Part shown: piece after piece, positions 53,747-62,848 of the stretch
How positions within the stretch are numbered: the stretch's first letter is position 1
How the letters are laid out: the number at the start of each line of letters is the position of its first letter
NCBI RefSeq assembly: GCF_011759375.1
Contig: NZ_JAARML010000002.1
Location: 1,798,001-1,862,000, forward strand
Direction: 5' to 3'
DNA: 64,000 bases
Source of the DNA: Paraflavitalea devenefica
Lineage (GTDB): Bacteria; Bacteroidota; Bacteroidia; Chitinophagales; Chitinophagaceae
Notes under the pieces: model-generated
Seen by the model: the letters and a program-made list of their open reading frames with translations, nothing else
Told to the model about the DNA's origin: nothing
Database searches by the model: none
Made by a program: the position numbers and the translations under genes

Positions 53747-54508
53747 ATGCGTAAACAAATTGCTGCTGCGAACTGGAAAATGAACTGTACTTATCAGCAG
53801 GGGGAGGAATTATTGGACAATATCCTGGGTGCTAATATCAGTCTGGCCGATCACCGGCAAGTGGTCTTTGCAGTGCCTTTCCCTTACCTGATCATGGCTA
53901 ATAGTGAAGTGGCTGATGAAAAGAATTATTTTATAGCAGCACAGAATTGTTACCATAAAAAATCCGGCGCCTATACCGGTGAAGTGTCGGCAGAAATGCT
54001 GCATTCCATCGGCATCAAATACTGCGTACTGGGACATAGCGAACGTCGTGAATATTTCCAGGAAAGCAATAAGATGCTGGCTGAAAAGTTAGACCTCTGC
54101 CTGGAATATGGCATTACGCCTATTTTTTGTTGTGGTGAACCCCTCAGCATCCGGGAGGCCGGTACACAGAACGCTTATGTGGAAACTCAATTGAAAGAAT
54201 CCCTGTTCCATCTCCCGGACAGCGCTATGGCCAAGATCGTGATCGCTTATGAACCCATCTGGGCCATCGGCACGGGTAAGACCGCCAGCTCGGACCAGGC
54301 ACAGGAAATGCATGCGCACCTCCGCAGTGTACTGGCTAATCAATATGGGCCCTTACTGGCCGGTAATATCTCCATTTTATACGGAGGCAGCGTGAAAGCC
54401 AATAATGCCAAAGACCTGTTTGCCCGTCCGGATGTGGATGGCGGACTGGTAGGCGGCGCTTCCCTGAATGCGGAAGAGTTTATTGCCATTATCAATGCCC
54501 TGAAATAG
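53747..54508 (+). CDS. tpiA: triosephosphate isomerase
   Basis: A 253-residue TIM barrel with the catalytic set: Lys11 in AANWKMN, the His in LGHSERREYF and the Glu in AYEPIWAIGTGKTAS, plus the phosphate-binding LYGGSVKANNA. It interconverts dihydroxyacetone phosphate and glyceraldehyde 3-phosphate. It is followed by a strong inverted repeat. Confidence 0.98.
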   Translation: MRKQIAAANWKMNCTYQQGEELLDNILGANISLADHRQVVFAVPFPYLIMANSEVADEKNYFIAAQNCYHKKSGAYTGEVSAEMLHSIGIKYCVLGHSERREYFQESNKMLAEKLDLCLEYGITPIFCCGEPLSIREAGTQNAYVETQLKESLFHLPDSAMAKIVIAYEPIWAIGTGKTASSDQAQEMHAHLRSVLANQYGPLLAGNISILYGGSVKANNAKDLFARPDVDGGLVGGASLNAEEFIAIINALK

Positions 54509-54511
54509 CAG

Positions 54512-54561
54512 CAACCGGTCCAAAGGACTCCTTCGGAGCAATCGGTCCTTTGGACCGGTTG
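54512..54561. terminator. 17-bp inverted repeat after tpiA
   Basis: CAACCGGTCCAAAGGAC and its perfect complement at 54545-54561 enclose a second small hairpin (CTCCTTCGGAG). The T tract is weak, so it may act as an mRNA-stabilising end or a terminator of a less usual type. Confidence 0.7.
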
Positions 54562-54638
54562 ACGATTTGTTAAAGTTTTCCACACAGCCTGCTTATGGAG
54601 TAATTCTTGTCGTATTTAACGGAAAGGAGGGACTCGTT

Positions 54639-55058
54639 ATGGAACGAAATTCCGTACTACAGCCGTTTCTAAGCCACCTGGCCAGCGACCGCCAGATCTG
54701 CACCCAGATACTGGGCAATATCATGGCCGGCAAAAGCAGCAAGATAACCAAGCAGGCCGTGGTGAACTTCTGGGTTAATAACCTTCAAAAACACATTGAG
54801 GCCGAAGAAAAGACCCTGATCCCCTTCCTGGTCCGGCATCGTTTTAACCTGCAATACACCAACTTATTGCACCGTGAGCATGATACCATCCGGGTATTGG
54901 CAGAGCGGCTGCCCGCAGGGCAGGAGGGTGATTACCTGTACGAGGCTTTTGTAAAGCTGGTACATGAGCACCTGCTGTTTGAAGACAAGGTAATTTTTGC
55001 CCAAATCCAGGAAACCATTCCGGAGCAGGAACTGGCGCAATTGCGCCTGGTAGCGTAA
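54639..55058 (+). CDS. hemerythrin-like domain protein
   Basis: A 139-residue four-helix protein. Metal-ligand helices are visible: NNLQKHIEAEEKTLIPFLVRHR, LLHREHDTIRVLAE and LVHEHLLFEDKVIF. Such domains bind a diiron centre and sense or carry oxygen or nitric oxide. The start at 54639 is supported by AAAGGAGG nine bases upstream, an unusually strong Shine-Dalgarno sequence for this window; the longer frame from 54567 would bury it. Confidence 0.88.
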   Translation: MERNSVLQPFLSHLASDRQICTQILGNIMAGKSSKITKQAVVNFWVNNLQKHIEAEEKTLIPFLVRHRFNLQYTNLLHREHDTIRVLAERLPAGQEGDYLYEAFVKLVHEHLLFEDKVIFAQIQETIPEQELAQLRLVA

Positions 55059-55070
55059 AACTGAACCAGG

Positions 55071-55140
55071 AGGTCTGAGGTTGGGAGCCTGAAGCTGACT
55101 TTGGGACTCAGGCTTCTGATTACTGATTGCCGGACTTCCG
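55071..55140. repeat. period-7 tandem repeat (about 10 units) overlapping a gene end
   Basis: aggtctg, aggttgg, gagcctg, aagctga, ctttggg, actcagg, cttctga, ttactga, ttgccgg, acttccg. The right part is complementary in sense to the left. It covers the gap after the hemerythrin gene and encodes the last residues of the membrane protein gene (stop at 55120). Confidence 0.75.
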
Positions 55141-55698
55141 TATTTCCTGGCTTGTTTTCCCAAGCTGCTTACGGCAATACGCATTAAATTCCTCTTCATC
55201 GGCCTCGTCTTCTTCCTCATCTTCCACTTCCCGCTGGAGGATGCGGTTATTGGTGAAATCAAGGGTCAGCAGGCCGTCTTTCAGCATGATGTTATCAAAC
55301 TGTGCCCACGGATATCTTTTTTTGAAGAGGGAGTTGATGACCACTTCCTGGTCGGAAAAGCCGATCTCCAGGGAATATTTGGCCTGGTATTCCAGTAAGG
55401 CAAGAATGATGAATACAAATGTGAGCCATTGAAAGTAAGGCATCTTCATCCATACGAGGGCCGCAATGAGCAATGCGCGGCTATAGTACACTTTTTTGCC
55501 TTTGGCCGATTGCCATACATTCCAGATCAATACACCGGTAACAAAAACGGCTCCGAGGAGATAGGCCACACCTACCTGATGAGCAAAGACCAATTCACGA
55601 ACAAAGAATATAACAGACAGAATGCCCAGCAGGAGGCCGATAAAGTCTATATATTTACTTTGCCTGTTTTTAAGGATAACAACGTATTGGTAGATCAT
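55120..55698 (-). CDS. membrane protein of unknown function with acidic C-terminal stretch
   Basis: A 192-residue protein. Hydrophobic helices lie around 18-33, 43-58, 73-83 and 87-101; then a PH-like soluble part (YSLEIGFSDQEVVINSLFKKRYPWAQFDNIML) and an acidic run, EVEDEEEDEADEEEFN. I recognise no named family. The ATG at 55698 overlaps the TGA of the upstream ureohydrolase gene (ATGA), so translation is probably coupled. Its last codons lie in a period-7 repeat. Confidence 0.65.
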   Translation of the reverse strand: MIYQYVVILKNRQSKYIDFIGLLLGILSVIFFVRELVFAHQVGVAYLLGAVFVTGVLIWNVWQSAKGKKVYYSRALLIAALVWMKMPYFQWLTFVFIILALLEYQAKYSLEIGFSDQEVVINSLFKKRYPWAQFDNIMLKDGLLTLDFTNNRILQREVEDEEEDEADEEEFNAYCRKQLGKTSQEIRKSGNQ

Positions 55699-56756
55699 GA
55701 GCCGACAACAGCCTGTTGATTGCAAGCCACCAGCAAATTACTTAACTTCCACAATACACGTGCGCCAACATTGGCATCCCACTCATTTTCTCCCACACCT
55801 ACTTCACTCAAGTCGAAGCCAACGAAGCGGCGGCCGCTCTTAATGATGCGTTTCAGCAGGTAATATACCTGCTGGGCTTCAAAGCCACCGGGTACGGGCG
55901 TACCGGTATTAGGGCACAGTTTGGGGTCGAGCCCGTCAATATCAAAGCTCAGGAATACATGCTGCGGCAGGTGGTCCACGATCTCATCGGCGATCTCTCT
56001 CCACGACTCACCCTCATAACAGCGTTCCTTAATGTTTTTATCAAAATAGGTAACTACCCGCTCCTTGTTGTTGCACAGGTAATCCCATTCCTCTTCACAA
56101 TAATCACGTACCCCCACCTGCACCAGTTTGGTAAGCTGGGGTATTTCATTCAGGGCATTGTACATGATGCTGGCATGGCTATAGCGGAAACTCTCATAGG
56201 ATTCCCGCAGGTCGCAGTGCGCATCAATCTGCAAAATGCCAAAAGAAGGATATTTATCGGCTATAGACTTGTAAAATCCCAAAGCGGTACTGTGGTCTCC
56301 ACCCAATAAGGCTACCAGTTTGCCCTGGTCCAATAAAGTTTTGGTCTGGTCATATACCCAGTTATTCAGGTATACAGCCCCTTCATTGATCTCCTTGAGT
56401 GATTTGCACATAAAATTGTTTTTCTCTATGGGCTCACCTTTGGAGATGTAGTCAATGTACAATTCAGCTTCTTTGCGCAGGTAATCGCTCTTCAGCAGGA
56501 TCTTCCTGTCGGGCACACGCATATAAAAGCCCTGTTTCCAGGCATCCTTTACATCGGCATCAAACAAGTCAACCTGCATACTGGCTTTGAAGATATGGTC
56601 GGCGGCGCGTGCTGTACCGGCACTACAACTAACGGTCACTTCCCAGGGTACCGGCAGGATTACAAGCCGGGCATCTTCTTCTGTGAAGGGCAAACCAAAT
56701 ATGTTATTATTGGGATTACTTACACCGTTGGGATCAAAATGTGATAAGTCTGTCAT
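55695..56756 (-). CDS. arginase/agmatinase/formimidoylglutamase family ureohydrolase
   Basis: A 353-residue enzyme with all manganese-site motifs: LLGGDHSTALG, QIDAHCDLRES and SFDIDGLDPKLCPNTGTPVPGG, and GFDLSEVGVGENEWD at the end. The family hydrolyses guanidino compounds; formimidoylglutamase and agmatinase are the best candidates. No histidine-degradation genes are nearby to decide. Start MTDLSHFDP at 56756. Translationally coupled to the next membrane protein gene. Confidence 0.9.
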   Translation of the reverse strand: MTDLSHFDPNGVSNPNNNIFGLPFTEEDARLVILPVPWEVTVSCSAGTARAADHIFKASMQVDLFDADVKDAWKQGFYMRVPDRKILLKSDYLRKEAELYIDYISKGEPIEKNNFMCKSLKEINEGAVYLNNWVYDQTKTLLDQGKLVALLGGDHSTALGFYKSIADKYPSFGILQIDAHCDLRESYESFRYSHASIMYNALNEIPQLTKLVQVGVRDYCEEEWDYLCNNKERVVTYFDKNIKERCYEGESWREIADEIVDHLPQHVFLSFDIDGLDPKLCPNTGTPVPGGFEAQQVYYLLKRIIKSGRRFVGFDLSEVGVGENEWDANVGARVLWKLSNLLVACNQQAVVGS

Positions 56757-56851
56757 TGTTGAAGAGGTCTCTTCTTTAAAAACGCCGTGCAAGGTAGCAC
56801 AGTATTAGATAGAAGCAAAATAATGTCAATAAGTTGCATAACGATCGTTAG

Positions 56852-56886
56852 TTATGGGTTTCGGGTTTGGAGTTTGGGGTTTCGGG
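56852..56886. repeat. period-7 tandem repeat (4-5 units)
   Basis: A loose first unit, then tttcggg, tttggag, tttgggg, tttcggg. It lies upstream of ccmE. Confidence 0.8.
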
Positions 56887-57042
56887 TTGCTGCCGCAGGG
56901 TGGTTTTACTGGCTTTAGTCCGGAACACTGATTTTATACCACATTTCCAATTATTTATAGAAAAATGAACAAAATGGAAATCTGATGGTTATGGGCAATG
57001 GAAACACATAAAAATCACATAAACCTGTTCCGCATTTTGAGC

Positions 57043-57050
57043 TACCTTTG
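57043..57050 (+). promoter_or_regulatory. -7 box upstream of ccmE
   Basis: TACCTTTG matches TAnnTTTG, 18 bp before the ccmE ATG at 57069. The -33 side is weak. Confidence 0.4.
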
Positions 57051-57068
57051 CGGAGAATTGAACCCGGT

Positions 57069-57482
57069 ATGAAGAAGATCCACATTGTCATCCTTGTGTG
57101 CATTGCTGCCAGTATCATGGTGTTGCTGAGTTTTATGGGTGATCTTTCTACGTATGAAACCCTTGCCTCTGCCCGCCAGAAAGAAGGTAAAACGGTTACT
57201 GTCATCACCCAACTGGACAGGTCTTTCCCCATCGAATACAATCCGGCTGTCAATCCCAACCTCACCACTTTCCATGTCATGGACTCCCTGGGTAATAAGG
57301 CCCGGGTAGTATATTACTTCGAGAAACCTTTCGATATGGAAAAGAGTGACCGTATTGTTCTGAAAGGCAAAATGAGGGGTGACCTATTTGAAATCAGCCG
57401 TAAAGACGGCATCCTCATCAAATGCCCTTCCAAGTACAAAGATGACCCTAAAGCAGCCTACAATAACCTCTCTCAAAATTAA
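57069..57482 (+). CDS. ccmE: cytochrome c maturation protein CcmE, CxxxY type
   Basis: A 137-residue membrane-anchored heme chaperone (helix at about 5-23, then an OB-fold). E. coli CcmE binds heme through His in an HxxxY motif; here the matching site is LIKCPSKYKDD, so Cys119 and Tyr123 form CxxxY, the variant known from archaea and some bacteria. It lies 8 bp upstream of ccmF. The start at 57069 is used because the longer frame starts at a TTG inside the promoter box. Confidence 0.9.
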   Translation: MKKIHIVILVCIAASIMVLLSFMGDLSTYETLASARQKEGKTVTVITQLDRSFPIEYNPAVNPNLTTFHVMDSLGNKARVVYYFEKPFDMEKSDRIVLKGKMRGDLFEISRKDGILIKCPSKYKDDPKAAYNNLSQN

Positions 57483-57490
57483 AGCGCCTG

Positions 57491-59977
57491 ATGGATTATA
57501 TTGGTGAACACCTGTTGCCCGGACAGCTTGGTCATTTGCTGGTAGTGCTTTCTTTAGTAGCCTCCATCGTGGCCTGTATTGCTTATTTTAAATCTGCCAA
57601 TGCCAAACTGCCCGATGAAGCAGTAAGCTGGCGGAAGATAGGACGTATTGCCTTTATCACCGATGCGCTTTCCGTAATAGCCGTATTTGGCATTATCCTC
57701 TTCATCATTGTACAGCATTATTACGAATATTATTACGCCTATAATCATTCCGACAGGTCACTGTCGCCCAAATTCCTGCTCGCCAGTATCTGGGAAGGGC
57801 AGGAGGGCAGTTTCCTGTTGTGGACCTTGTGGCATAGCATATTAGGTTTGATCCTCATCCGTACCGCCAAAAAATGGGAAGCGCCGGTCATGACGGTCAT
57901 CAGCTTCGCCCAGATCTGTATGGCTACGATGGTGCTGGGGCTATATGTGTTTAACCTCAAGATCGGCAGCACGCCCTTCATGCTTACCCGCCACCAGTTT
58001 TCCAATGCGCCTATCTTCAACAACCCCGATTATCTTTCCATGGTGCAGGATGGGGTAGGCCTGAACCAATTGTTGCAGAACTACTGGATGGTGATCCATC
58101 CCCCGGTATTGTTCCTGGGTTTTGCCTCTACCATTGTTCCCTTTGCGTTTGCCATAGCCGGCCTTTGGAAAAAGGAATACGGTGGCTGGACCAAAACCGC
58201 ATTGCCCTGGTCATTGTTCTCCGGCGGTATATTGGGACTGGGCATAATGATGGGGGCGTACTGGGCTTACGAATCGCTCAGCTTCGGTGGCTATTGGGCA
58301 TGGGACCCGGTGGAAAATGCCTCCCTCGTTCCCTGGCTTATATTGGTAGCCGGCATCCATACCCAGATCGTATATAATGCTACCGGTCATTCACTCAGGG
58401 CCACGCATTTCTTCTTTATTGCTACCTTTTTGCTCATCTTATATTCCACCTACCTTACCCGCAGCGGCGACCTGCAGGATACTTCCGTGCATGCCTTTAC
58501 AGGAAGTGGTATGAACTGGCAGCTCCGGTTGCTGGTCTTTGTTTTCCTGGTGCCTTCTTTATGGCTGTTTATTGCGCGGTATAAAAAGATCCCGCATATT
58601 GCCAAAGAAGAAAACTCATATAGCCGGGAATTCTGGATGTTTATCGGCTCGCTGGTATTGTTCCTGTCGGCCATCTTTATCGGCGTGGCTACTTCGCTTC
58701 CGGTGATCAATAAGATATTCGGCACCAGCTTTGCCATCGGGGAAGACCGGGAATTTCCCTATAACCGTATCATGATCTTTGTAGCGGTTGTATTGGGAAT
58801 ACTTACGGCCATTACCCAGTATCTGAAGTATAAGAACACGGCCAAAGGGCAGTTCTTTAAAAAGCTGGCCCTGCCTACCGGCATTGCGTTGGCTATATCC
58901 ATATCAGTGAGTGTATGGGGCCATGTTAATTATGATAAATTCGGCGCGGGTTTCCTGACTGCTATCCACCTGGCACTGTTTGCCAGCATTTATACCGTAA
59001 TAGCCAATGCCGGCTATATCTGGAGCGGCATGAATGGTAAGCTGAAAGCAGCCGGTGCATCTGTGGCGCACGTGGGCTTTGGCATTATGCTCGTGGGCGT
59101 GCTTATCTCCTCTTCCAAAAAAGAGGTATTGTCCATGAACTTTATCAACCCGCTCAACTTTGGCCCCGACCAGAAAGAGAAAGGGGTGGAGAACCTCACT
59201 TTATACCAGGGCGTTCGCACCGATATGGGAAAATACTGGGCTACTTATGTAGAGGACTCGGTAACGGAAAAAGGCAAGATGACTTATTTCCGTATCGACA
59301 TGGAAAGCAAGGATGGCAAAGAACGTTTCCCGCTCTACCCTGATCTGATCAAGAACACCAAAGGCCAGGAAGGATATTCCAACAACCCCGATGCCCGCCA
59401 CTACTGGAATAAAGATATTTTCGTATACATCAATTACTCCACCAAAATGCAGGAGACAAAAGATACATCGCAATACCGCGCACAAAATGTGAAGGTGGGC
59501 GATACGATCTTTTATTCCAATGGTTACATGATACTGGATAGCGTGACGGCCAATCCGCAAACGGATAAATACAAGCCTGAGCCGGGCGATGTGGGTATTA
59601 TGGCCAACTTCAGCGTTGTAACCCGTGAGCAAACAAAACTGAAAGCGCAGCCCCTTCTGTATGTGCGGGATAATAACACGTACCATATTATGGATTCTGT
59701 ATTCTCCCAGGGTTTATCGGTAAGCCTGTCCAAAGTGGCCGACGATAAGCACATCGAAATACGGGTGAAAGAATCTGCCCAGATGGTGCCTTTTATTGCG
59801 CTTAAAGTACTTCAGTTCCCCTTTATCAAACTCGTATGGCTTGGCACCGTGCTGATGGTTATCGGATTTATCATGAGTATGGTGCGCAGGATCAGTTTGC
59901 TGAAACCAATTGGTGAGGCACAGGCAGCCAGGAAGAAACCAGTAGTACAACAAGAGGAGCCGGTTTCCGGCAATTAA
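57491..59977 (+). CDS. ccmF: cytochrome c maturation heme lyase CcmF
   Basis: An 828-residue multi-pass membrane protein, longer than usual CcmF (about 650). The tryptophan-rich heme-handling motif GGYWAWDPVENASLVPWL is at about 261-278, after WEGQEGSFLLW near 99. A periplasmic domain lies at about 560-760, before the last helix (VWLGTVLMVIGFIMSM). It receives heme from CcmE and attaches it to apocytochrome c. No ccmABCDH genes are in the window. Confidence 0.95.
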   Translation: MDYIGEHLLPGQLGHLLVVLSLVASIVACIAYFKSANAKLPDEAVSWRKIGRIAFITDALSVIAVFGIILFIIVQHYYEYYYAYNHSDRSLSPKFLLASIWEGQEGSFLLWTLWHSILGLILIRTAKKWEAPVMTVISFAQICMATMVLGLYVFNLKIGSTPFMLTRHQFSNAPIFNNPDYLSMVQDGVGLNQLLQNYWMVIHPPVLFLGFASTIVPFAFAIAGLWKKEYGGWTKTALPWSLFSGGILGLGIMMGAYWAYESLSFGGYWAWDPVENASLVPWLILVAGIHTQIVYNATGHSLRATHFFFIATFLLILYSTYLTRSGDLQDTSVHAFTGSGMNWQLRLLVFVFLVPSLWLFIARYKKIPHIAKEENSYSREFWMFIGSLVLFLSAIFIGVATSLPVINKIFGTSFAIGEDREFPYNRIMIFVAVVLGILTAITQYLKYKNTAKGQFFKKLALPTGIALAISISVSVWGHVNYDKFGAGFLTAIHLALFASIYTVIANAGYIWSGMNGKLKAAGASVAHVGFGIMLVGVLISSSKKEVLSMNFINPLNFGPDQKEKGVENLTLYQGVRTDMGKYWATYVEDSVTEKGKMTYFRIDMESKDGKERFPLYPDLIKNTKGQEGYSNNPDARHYWNKDIFVYINYSTKMQETKDTSQYRAQNVKVGDTIFYSNGYMILDSVTANPQTDKYKPEPGDVGIMANFSVVTREQTKLKAQPLLYVRDNNTYHIMDSVFSQGLSVSLSKVADDKHIEIRVKESAQMVPFIALKVLQFPFIKLVWLGTVLMVIGFIMSMVRRISLLKPIGEAQAARKKPVVQQEEPVSGN

Positions 59978-60117
59978 TCAGCCAGTTACATATAGGAGGC
60001 CAGCAACGGGCAACTGCATCGGGCAATTTTAACTAAAATATTTGCAGCTTTCCGGGTTACTTAGTTTGTCTTACCCGTATTATTCTACAGGAATAATTGC
60101 TATTTTGTGTAAGCTTC

Positions 60118-60774
60118 ATGGTATCCAAACGCATTATATTGGGCTGTTTGATGTGGGTGGCGGCATCTTTATGCCTCACCAGTCATTCCATGGCCCAGGA
60201 AAAGGATACCATTCCTTTGCCGCCCGGCGTGGAGCAACCCGAACTGGGGCCTAATGATACGATCCCGGTACCCGCCATGATCATAGGCAACCAGCTTGTT
60301 CCTTCCGGCAACCTGGAATGGCTATGGGTAACGGCTCCCTATCCCAAACATTTATTGAAAAAGCGGCAGGAGTGGACGAGGCTCCGCAATGCCATTTATG
60401 TTACCTACCCTTATGCCCGTAAGGCCGGCGTTATTATCAATGAGATCAATAGCAAACTGGCCGGTGTTACGGATAAGGAGCAGCGCAAGAAATACCTGAA
60501 GACAAGGGAAAAAGAGCTGAAGAAAGAATTTGCCGATCCCCTCAGTAACCTGTCGGTATACCAAGGCAGGGTGCTGATGAAGCTCATTAACCGGCAAACC
60601 GGTAATAACTGCTACGATATTATTAAGGAATACAAAGGCGGCTTTACTGCCCGCATGTACCAGACTGTTGCTTTCTTCTTCAACAGCAATCTAAAACAGC
60701 CCTATAACCCGCAAGGCAATGAAAGGGAAATGGAAATGATCGTGCAGGAAGTGGAAAAGATGTACCGGATGTAG
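60118..60774 (+). CDS. DUF4294 family secreted protein
   Basis: A 218-residue protein with a signal peptide ending SMAQ. The conserved block YPYARKAGVIINEINSKLAGVTDKEQRKKYLKTREKELKKEF, then LSNLSVYQGRVLMKLINRQTGNNCYDIIKEYKGGFTARMYQ, is DUF4294, a Bacteroidota family without known function. Start at 60118 (MVSKRIILG). It is convergent with hldE; the stop codon lies next to the hldE stop. Confidence 0.85.
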   Translation: MVSKRIILGCLMWVAASLCLTSHSMAQEKDTIPLPPGVEQPELGPNDTIPVPAMIIGNQLVPSGNLEWLWVTAPYPKHLLKKRQEWTRLRNAIYVTYPYARKAGVIINEINSKLAGVTDKEQRKKYLKTREKELKKEFADPLSNLSVYQGRVLMKLINRQTGNNCYDIIKEYKGGFTARMYQTVAFFFNSNLKQPYNPQGNEREMEMIVQEVEKMYRM

Positions 60775-61266
60775 TTACAGTTGATTTATTTTCCCGATGA
60801 TCCCCGTTGTTGAGTATCCTTCCACAATTGGATTGATGACTACTTTACCGCCATTGGCTTTTACTTCTTTGGCGCCTACGATCTGTTCTTCTGTATAATC
60901 GCCGCCTTTTACCAGTACATCGGGCATCACCGCTTTGATGAGTTCCAGCGGGGTGTCTTCTTCAAAAAGTACTACGGCATCTACCATGAGTAATGCAGCC
61001 ATCACCGTGCTGCGCGCCTGCTCATCATTCACAGGACGGGCATCTCCTTTGAGCCTTTTGGTGGAAGCATCAGAATTTAAACCTACTATTAAGTAATCGG
61101 CCTCTCTGGCGGCCTGTGACAGGGAATAAATATGTCCGCGGTGCATGATATCAAAAACACCATTGGTAAAAGCGACTGTTTTACCGATTGCGCGCCATTG
61201 GGCTATTCTTTTAATCAGCTCCGGAAGTGTGAAGATCTTGCTTGGGATGATGTCCGCTTTGCGCAT
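60775..61266 (-). CDS. hldE: D-glycero-beta-D-manno-heptose 1-phosphate adenylyltransferase
   Basis: A 163-residue nucleotidyltransferase, equal to the C-terminal (RfaE domain II) half of E. coli HldE: FTNGVFDIMHRGHIYSL with HxGH, GLNSDASTKRLKG and VKGGDYTEEQIVGA. It activates heptose phosphate for lipopolysaccharide core synthesis. Its first 18 codons overlap the 3' end of the flippase gene by 56 bp. The kinase half is not in the window. Confidence 0.93.
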   Translation of the reverse strand: MRKADIIPSKIFTLPELIKRIAQWRAIGKTVAFTNGVFDIMHRGHIYSLSQAAREADYLIVGLNSDASTKRLKGDARPVNDEQARSTVMAALLMVDAVVLFEEDTPLELIKAVMPDVLVKGGDYTEEQIVGAKEVKANGGKVVINPIVEGYSTTGIIGKINQL

Positions 61267-62272
61267 GGGATTCTTTTTGCTTCTTATTGAAATATGGCAG
61301 CAAAGCTAAGGCAACAAATCCACTGATGAGTATCTGGAAGAATTGAACAGTCCACATCAGCCAGCCGAAAGCTAACCCGAGGCTTTCTTTTAACCCATAG
61401 AGCGCCATTGTTTCCTGTACGAGCAGGGGATAGGCGCCTATTCCGCTGGGCGTTATGATCATGGCGATACTGCCGGTGGATAGTACAGATAAAGATTCTT
61501 TGGTGCCATAGACCGTGGTCTCCTGCATAGCGTACATGCCAATGCGCACACTCACGAGGTACATGGCCCAGATGAATACAGAATGGAAGATAAACCAGCC
61601 TTTGCTTTTTACATACCGCACACTGGTAAGTCCCTGCCATATACCTTGCACAATGCGTTTGATCTTATAGATAAAGGATATATGGGAGAATTTTTTAAAT
61701 ACATACCAGGCGCCGGCGAACCCAATGACTACGATGGCCAGCAGGATGATGATTTTGGTGGCGCTCAGGCCGCTGGTTTTGGAACCCAGTATATCATTGA
61801 GGAGGCCTGTAGCATAAGGCCCAATGATGTCCGACTGGGTGACAATAGCGATTGTCATAACAATGGCCAGGCATATCAGGTCGAAAGCCCTTTCGGCTAC
61901 AATGGTGCCTACCAGCTTATCGGCCGGTACTTTTTCATAGCGGGCCAGGGCTGTACATTTTAATACTTCTCCGAGGCGGGGAACGGCGAGGTTGGCCAGG
62001 TAGCCGATGAGCACCGCCATATAGGTATTGGAGATACGGGGTTTATAACCCAGTGGCTCCATGAGTATTTTCCAGCGGATGGCGCGGCTGTAGTGGCTGA
62101 GCAGTAAAGCGGTAATAACCGGTAATAAGAGCCAGTAATTGGCATTACGGAAGGCATTCTGAATATCTTCCCAGTCTTTATCAGAAACCTTGCGCATTGA
62201 CCACCATACTAAAAAGATTCCAAGCCCCAGAAAGATGATGTATTGCAGTACGCTTAGAAGCTTTTTATTCAT
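61211..62272 (-). CDS. LPG synthetase/flippase-like membrane protein (UPF0104)
   Basis: A 353-residue protein with about eight membrane helices (SVLQYIIFLGLGIFLVWWSM; MAVLIGYLANLAVPRLGEVLKCTALARYEKVPADKLVGTIVAERAFDLICL; STGSIAMIITPSGIGAYPLLVQETM). PRLGEVLKC and PSGIGAYP are signature regions of PF03706-type proteins. Such proteins move lipids or glycolipids across the membrane. Its position between panD and hldE is common in Bacteroidota. The C-terminal 19 residues overlap hldE. Confidence 0.9.
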   Translation of the reverse strand: MNKKLLSVLQYIIFLGLGIFLVWWSMRKVSDKDWEDIQNAFRNANYWLLLPVITALLLSHYSRAIRWKILMEPLGYKPRISNTYMAVLIGYLANLAVPRLGEVLKCTALARYEKVPADKLVGTIVAERAFDLICLAIVMTIAIVTQSDIIGPYATGLLNDILGSKTSGLSATKIIILLAIVVIGFAGAWYVFKKFSHISFIYKIKRIVQGIWQGLTSVRYVKSKGWFIFHSVFIWAMYLVSVRIGMYAMQETTVYGTKESLSVLSTGSIAMIITPSGIGAYPLLVQETMALYGLKESLGLAFGWLMWTVQFFQILISGFVALALLPYFNKKQKESHAQSGHHPKQDLHTSGAD

Positions 62273-62345
62273 AAGTTCAAGGGAGGTTGGTTGTCAAACA
62301 AAAATAAGGACAATATATAACGCTAATGTTATTATAACGGTAATG

Positions 62346-62690
62346 TTATAATTTATTGCCTTCTTTTGGGAATACCAGCCAGGGTTTGAAAGTTTTGGCC
62401 TTTTCAAAGTCCATGCGTGCATAGGAAATAATGATCACTATATCGCCTGCAGCCCCCTGGCGGGCGGCTGGTCCGTTGAGGCAGCAAACACCGGAGCCTC
62501 TTTTACCTTTGATCAGATAGGTTTCGATGCGGGAGCCATTGTTGACATTGACCACCTGAATTTTTTCGTGTTCAATCATATTGGCTGCATCCATCAGGTC
62601 TTCATCCAGGGTAAGGCTACCAACGTAATTCAGATTAGCTTCTGTTATCACTGCCCGGTGTACCTTCGACTTAAGCACTTCTATGTCCAT
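62346..62690 (-). CDS. panD: aspartate 1-decarboxylase proenzyme
   Basis: A 114-residue PanD. Self-cleavage would occur between Gly24 and Ser25 in NYVGSLTLDEDL to make the pyruvoyl group. KSKVHRAVITEANL and NGPAARQGAAGDIVIIISY are family motifs. It makes beta-alanine from aspartate for pantothenate. It lies 158 bp downstream of panC on the same strand. Confidence 0.97.
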   Translation of the reverse strand: MDIEVLKSKVHRAVITEANLNYVGSLTLDEDLMDAANMIEHEKIQVVNVNNGSRIETYLIKGKRGSGVCCLNGPAARQGAAGDIVIIISYARMDFEKAKTFKPWLVFPKEGNKL

Positions 62691-62848
62691 GATCGTGTAT
62701 TAATTTGACTGTTATTGCCCCGCTGCAGGGGCGGCTGGCGCCTGCAAAAATAGGGCGCCTATAAAAAACGGCTGCAAAGCTATAAAAGTTTACTGGATTT
62801 CAAACGTTAGTTAGCCCTTCACGAATTAGTTTAAATGATAATGTGCTG

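Larger units (their letters stand above)
56757..57068. other. 312-bp divergent region upstream of ccmE
   Basis: Contains a period-7 array at 56852-56886 and a -7 box at 57043-57050. Nothing else was recognised. Confidence 0.45.
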
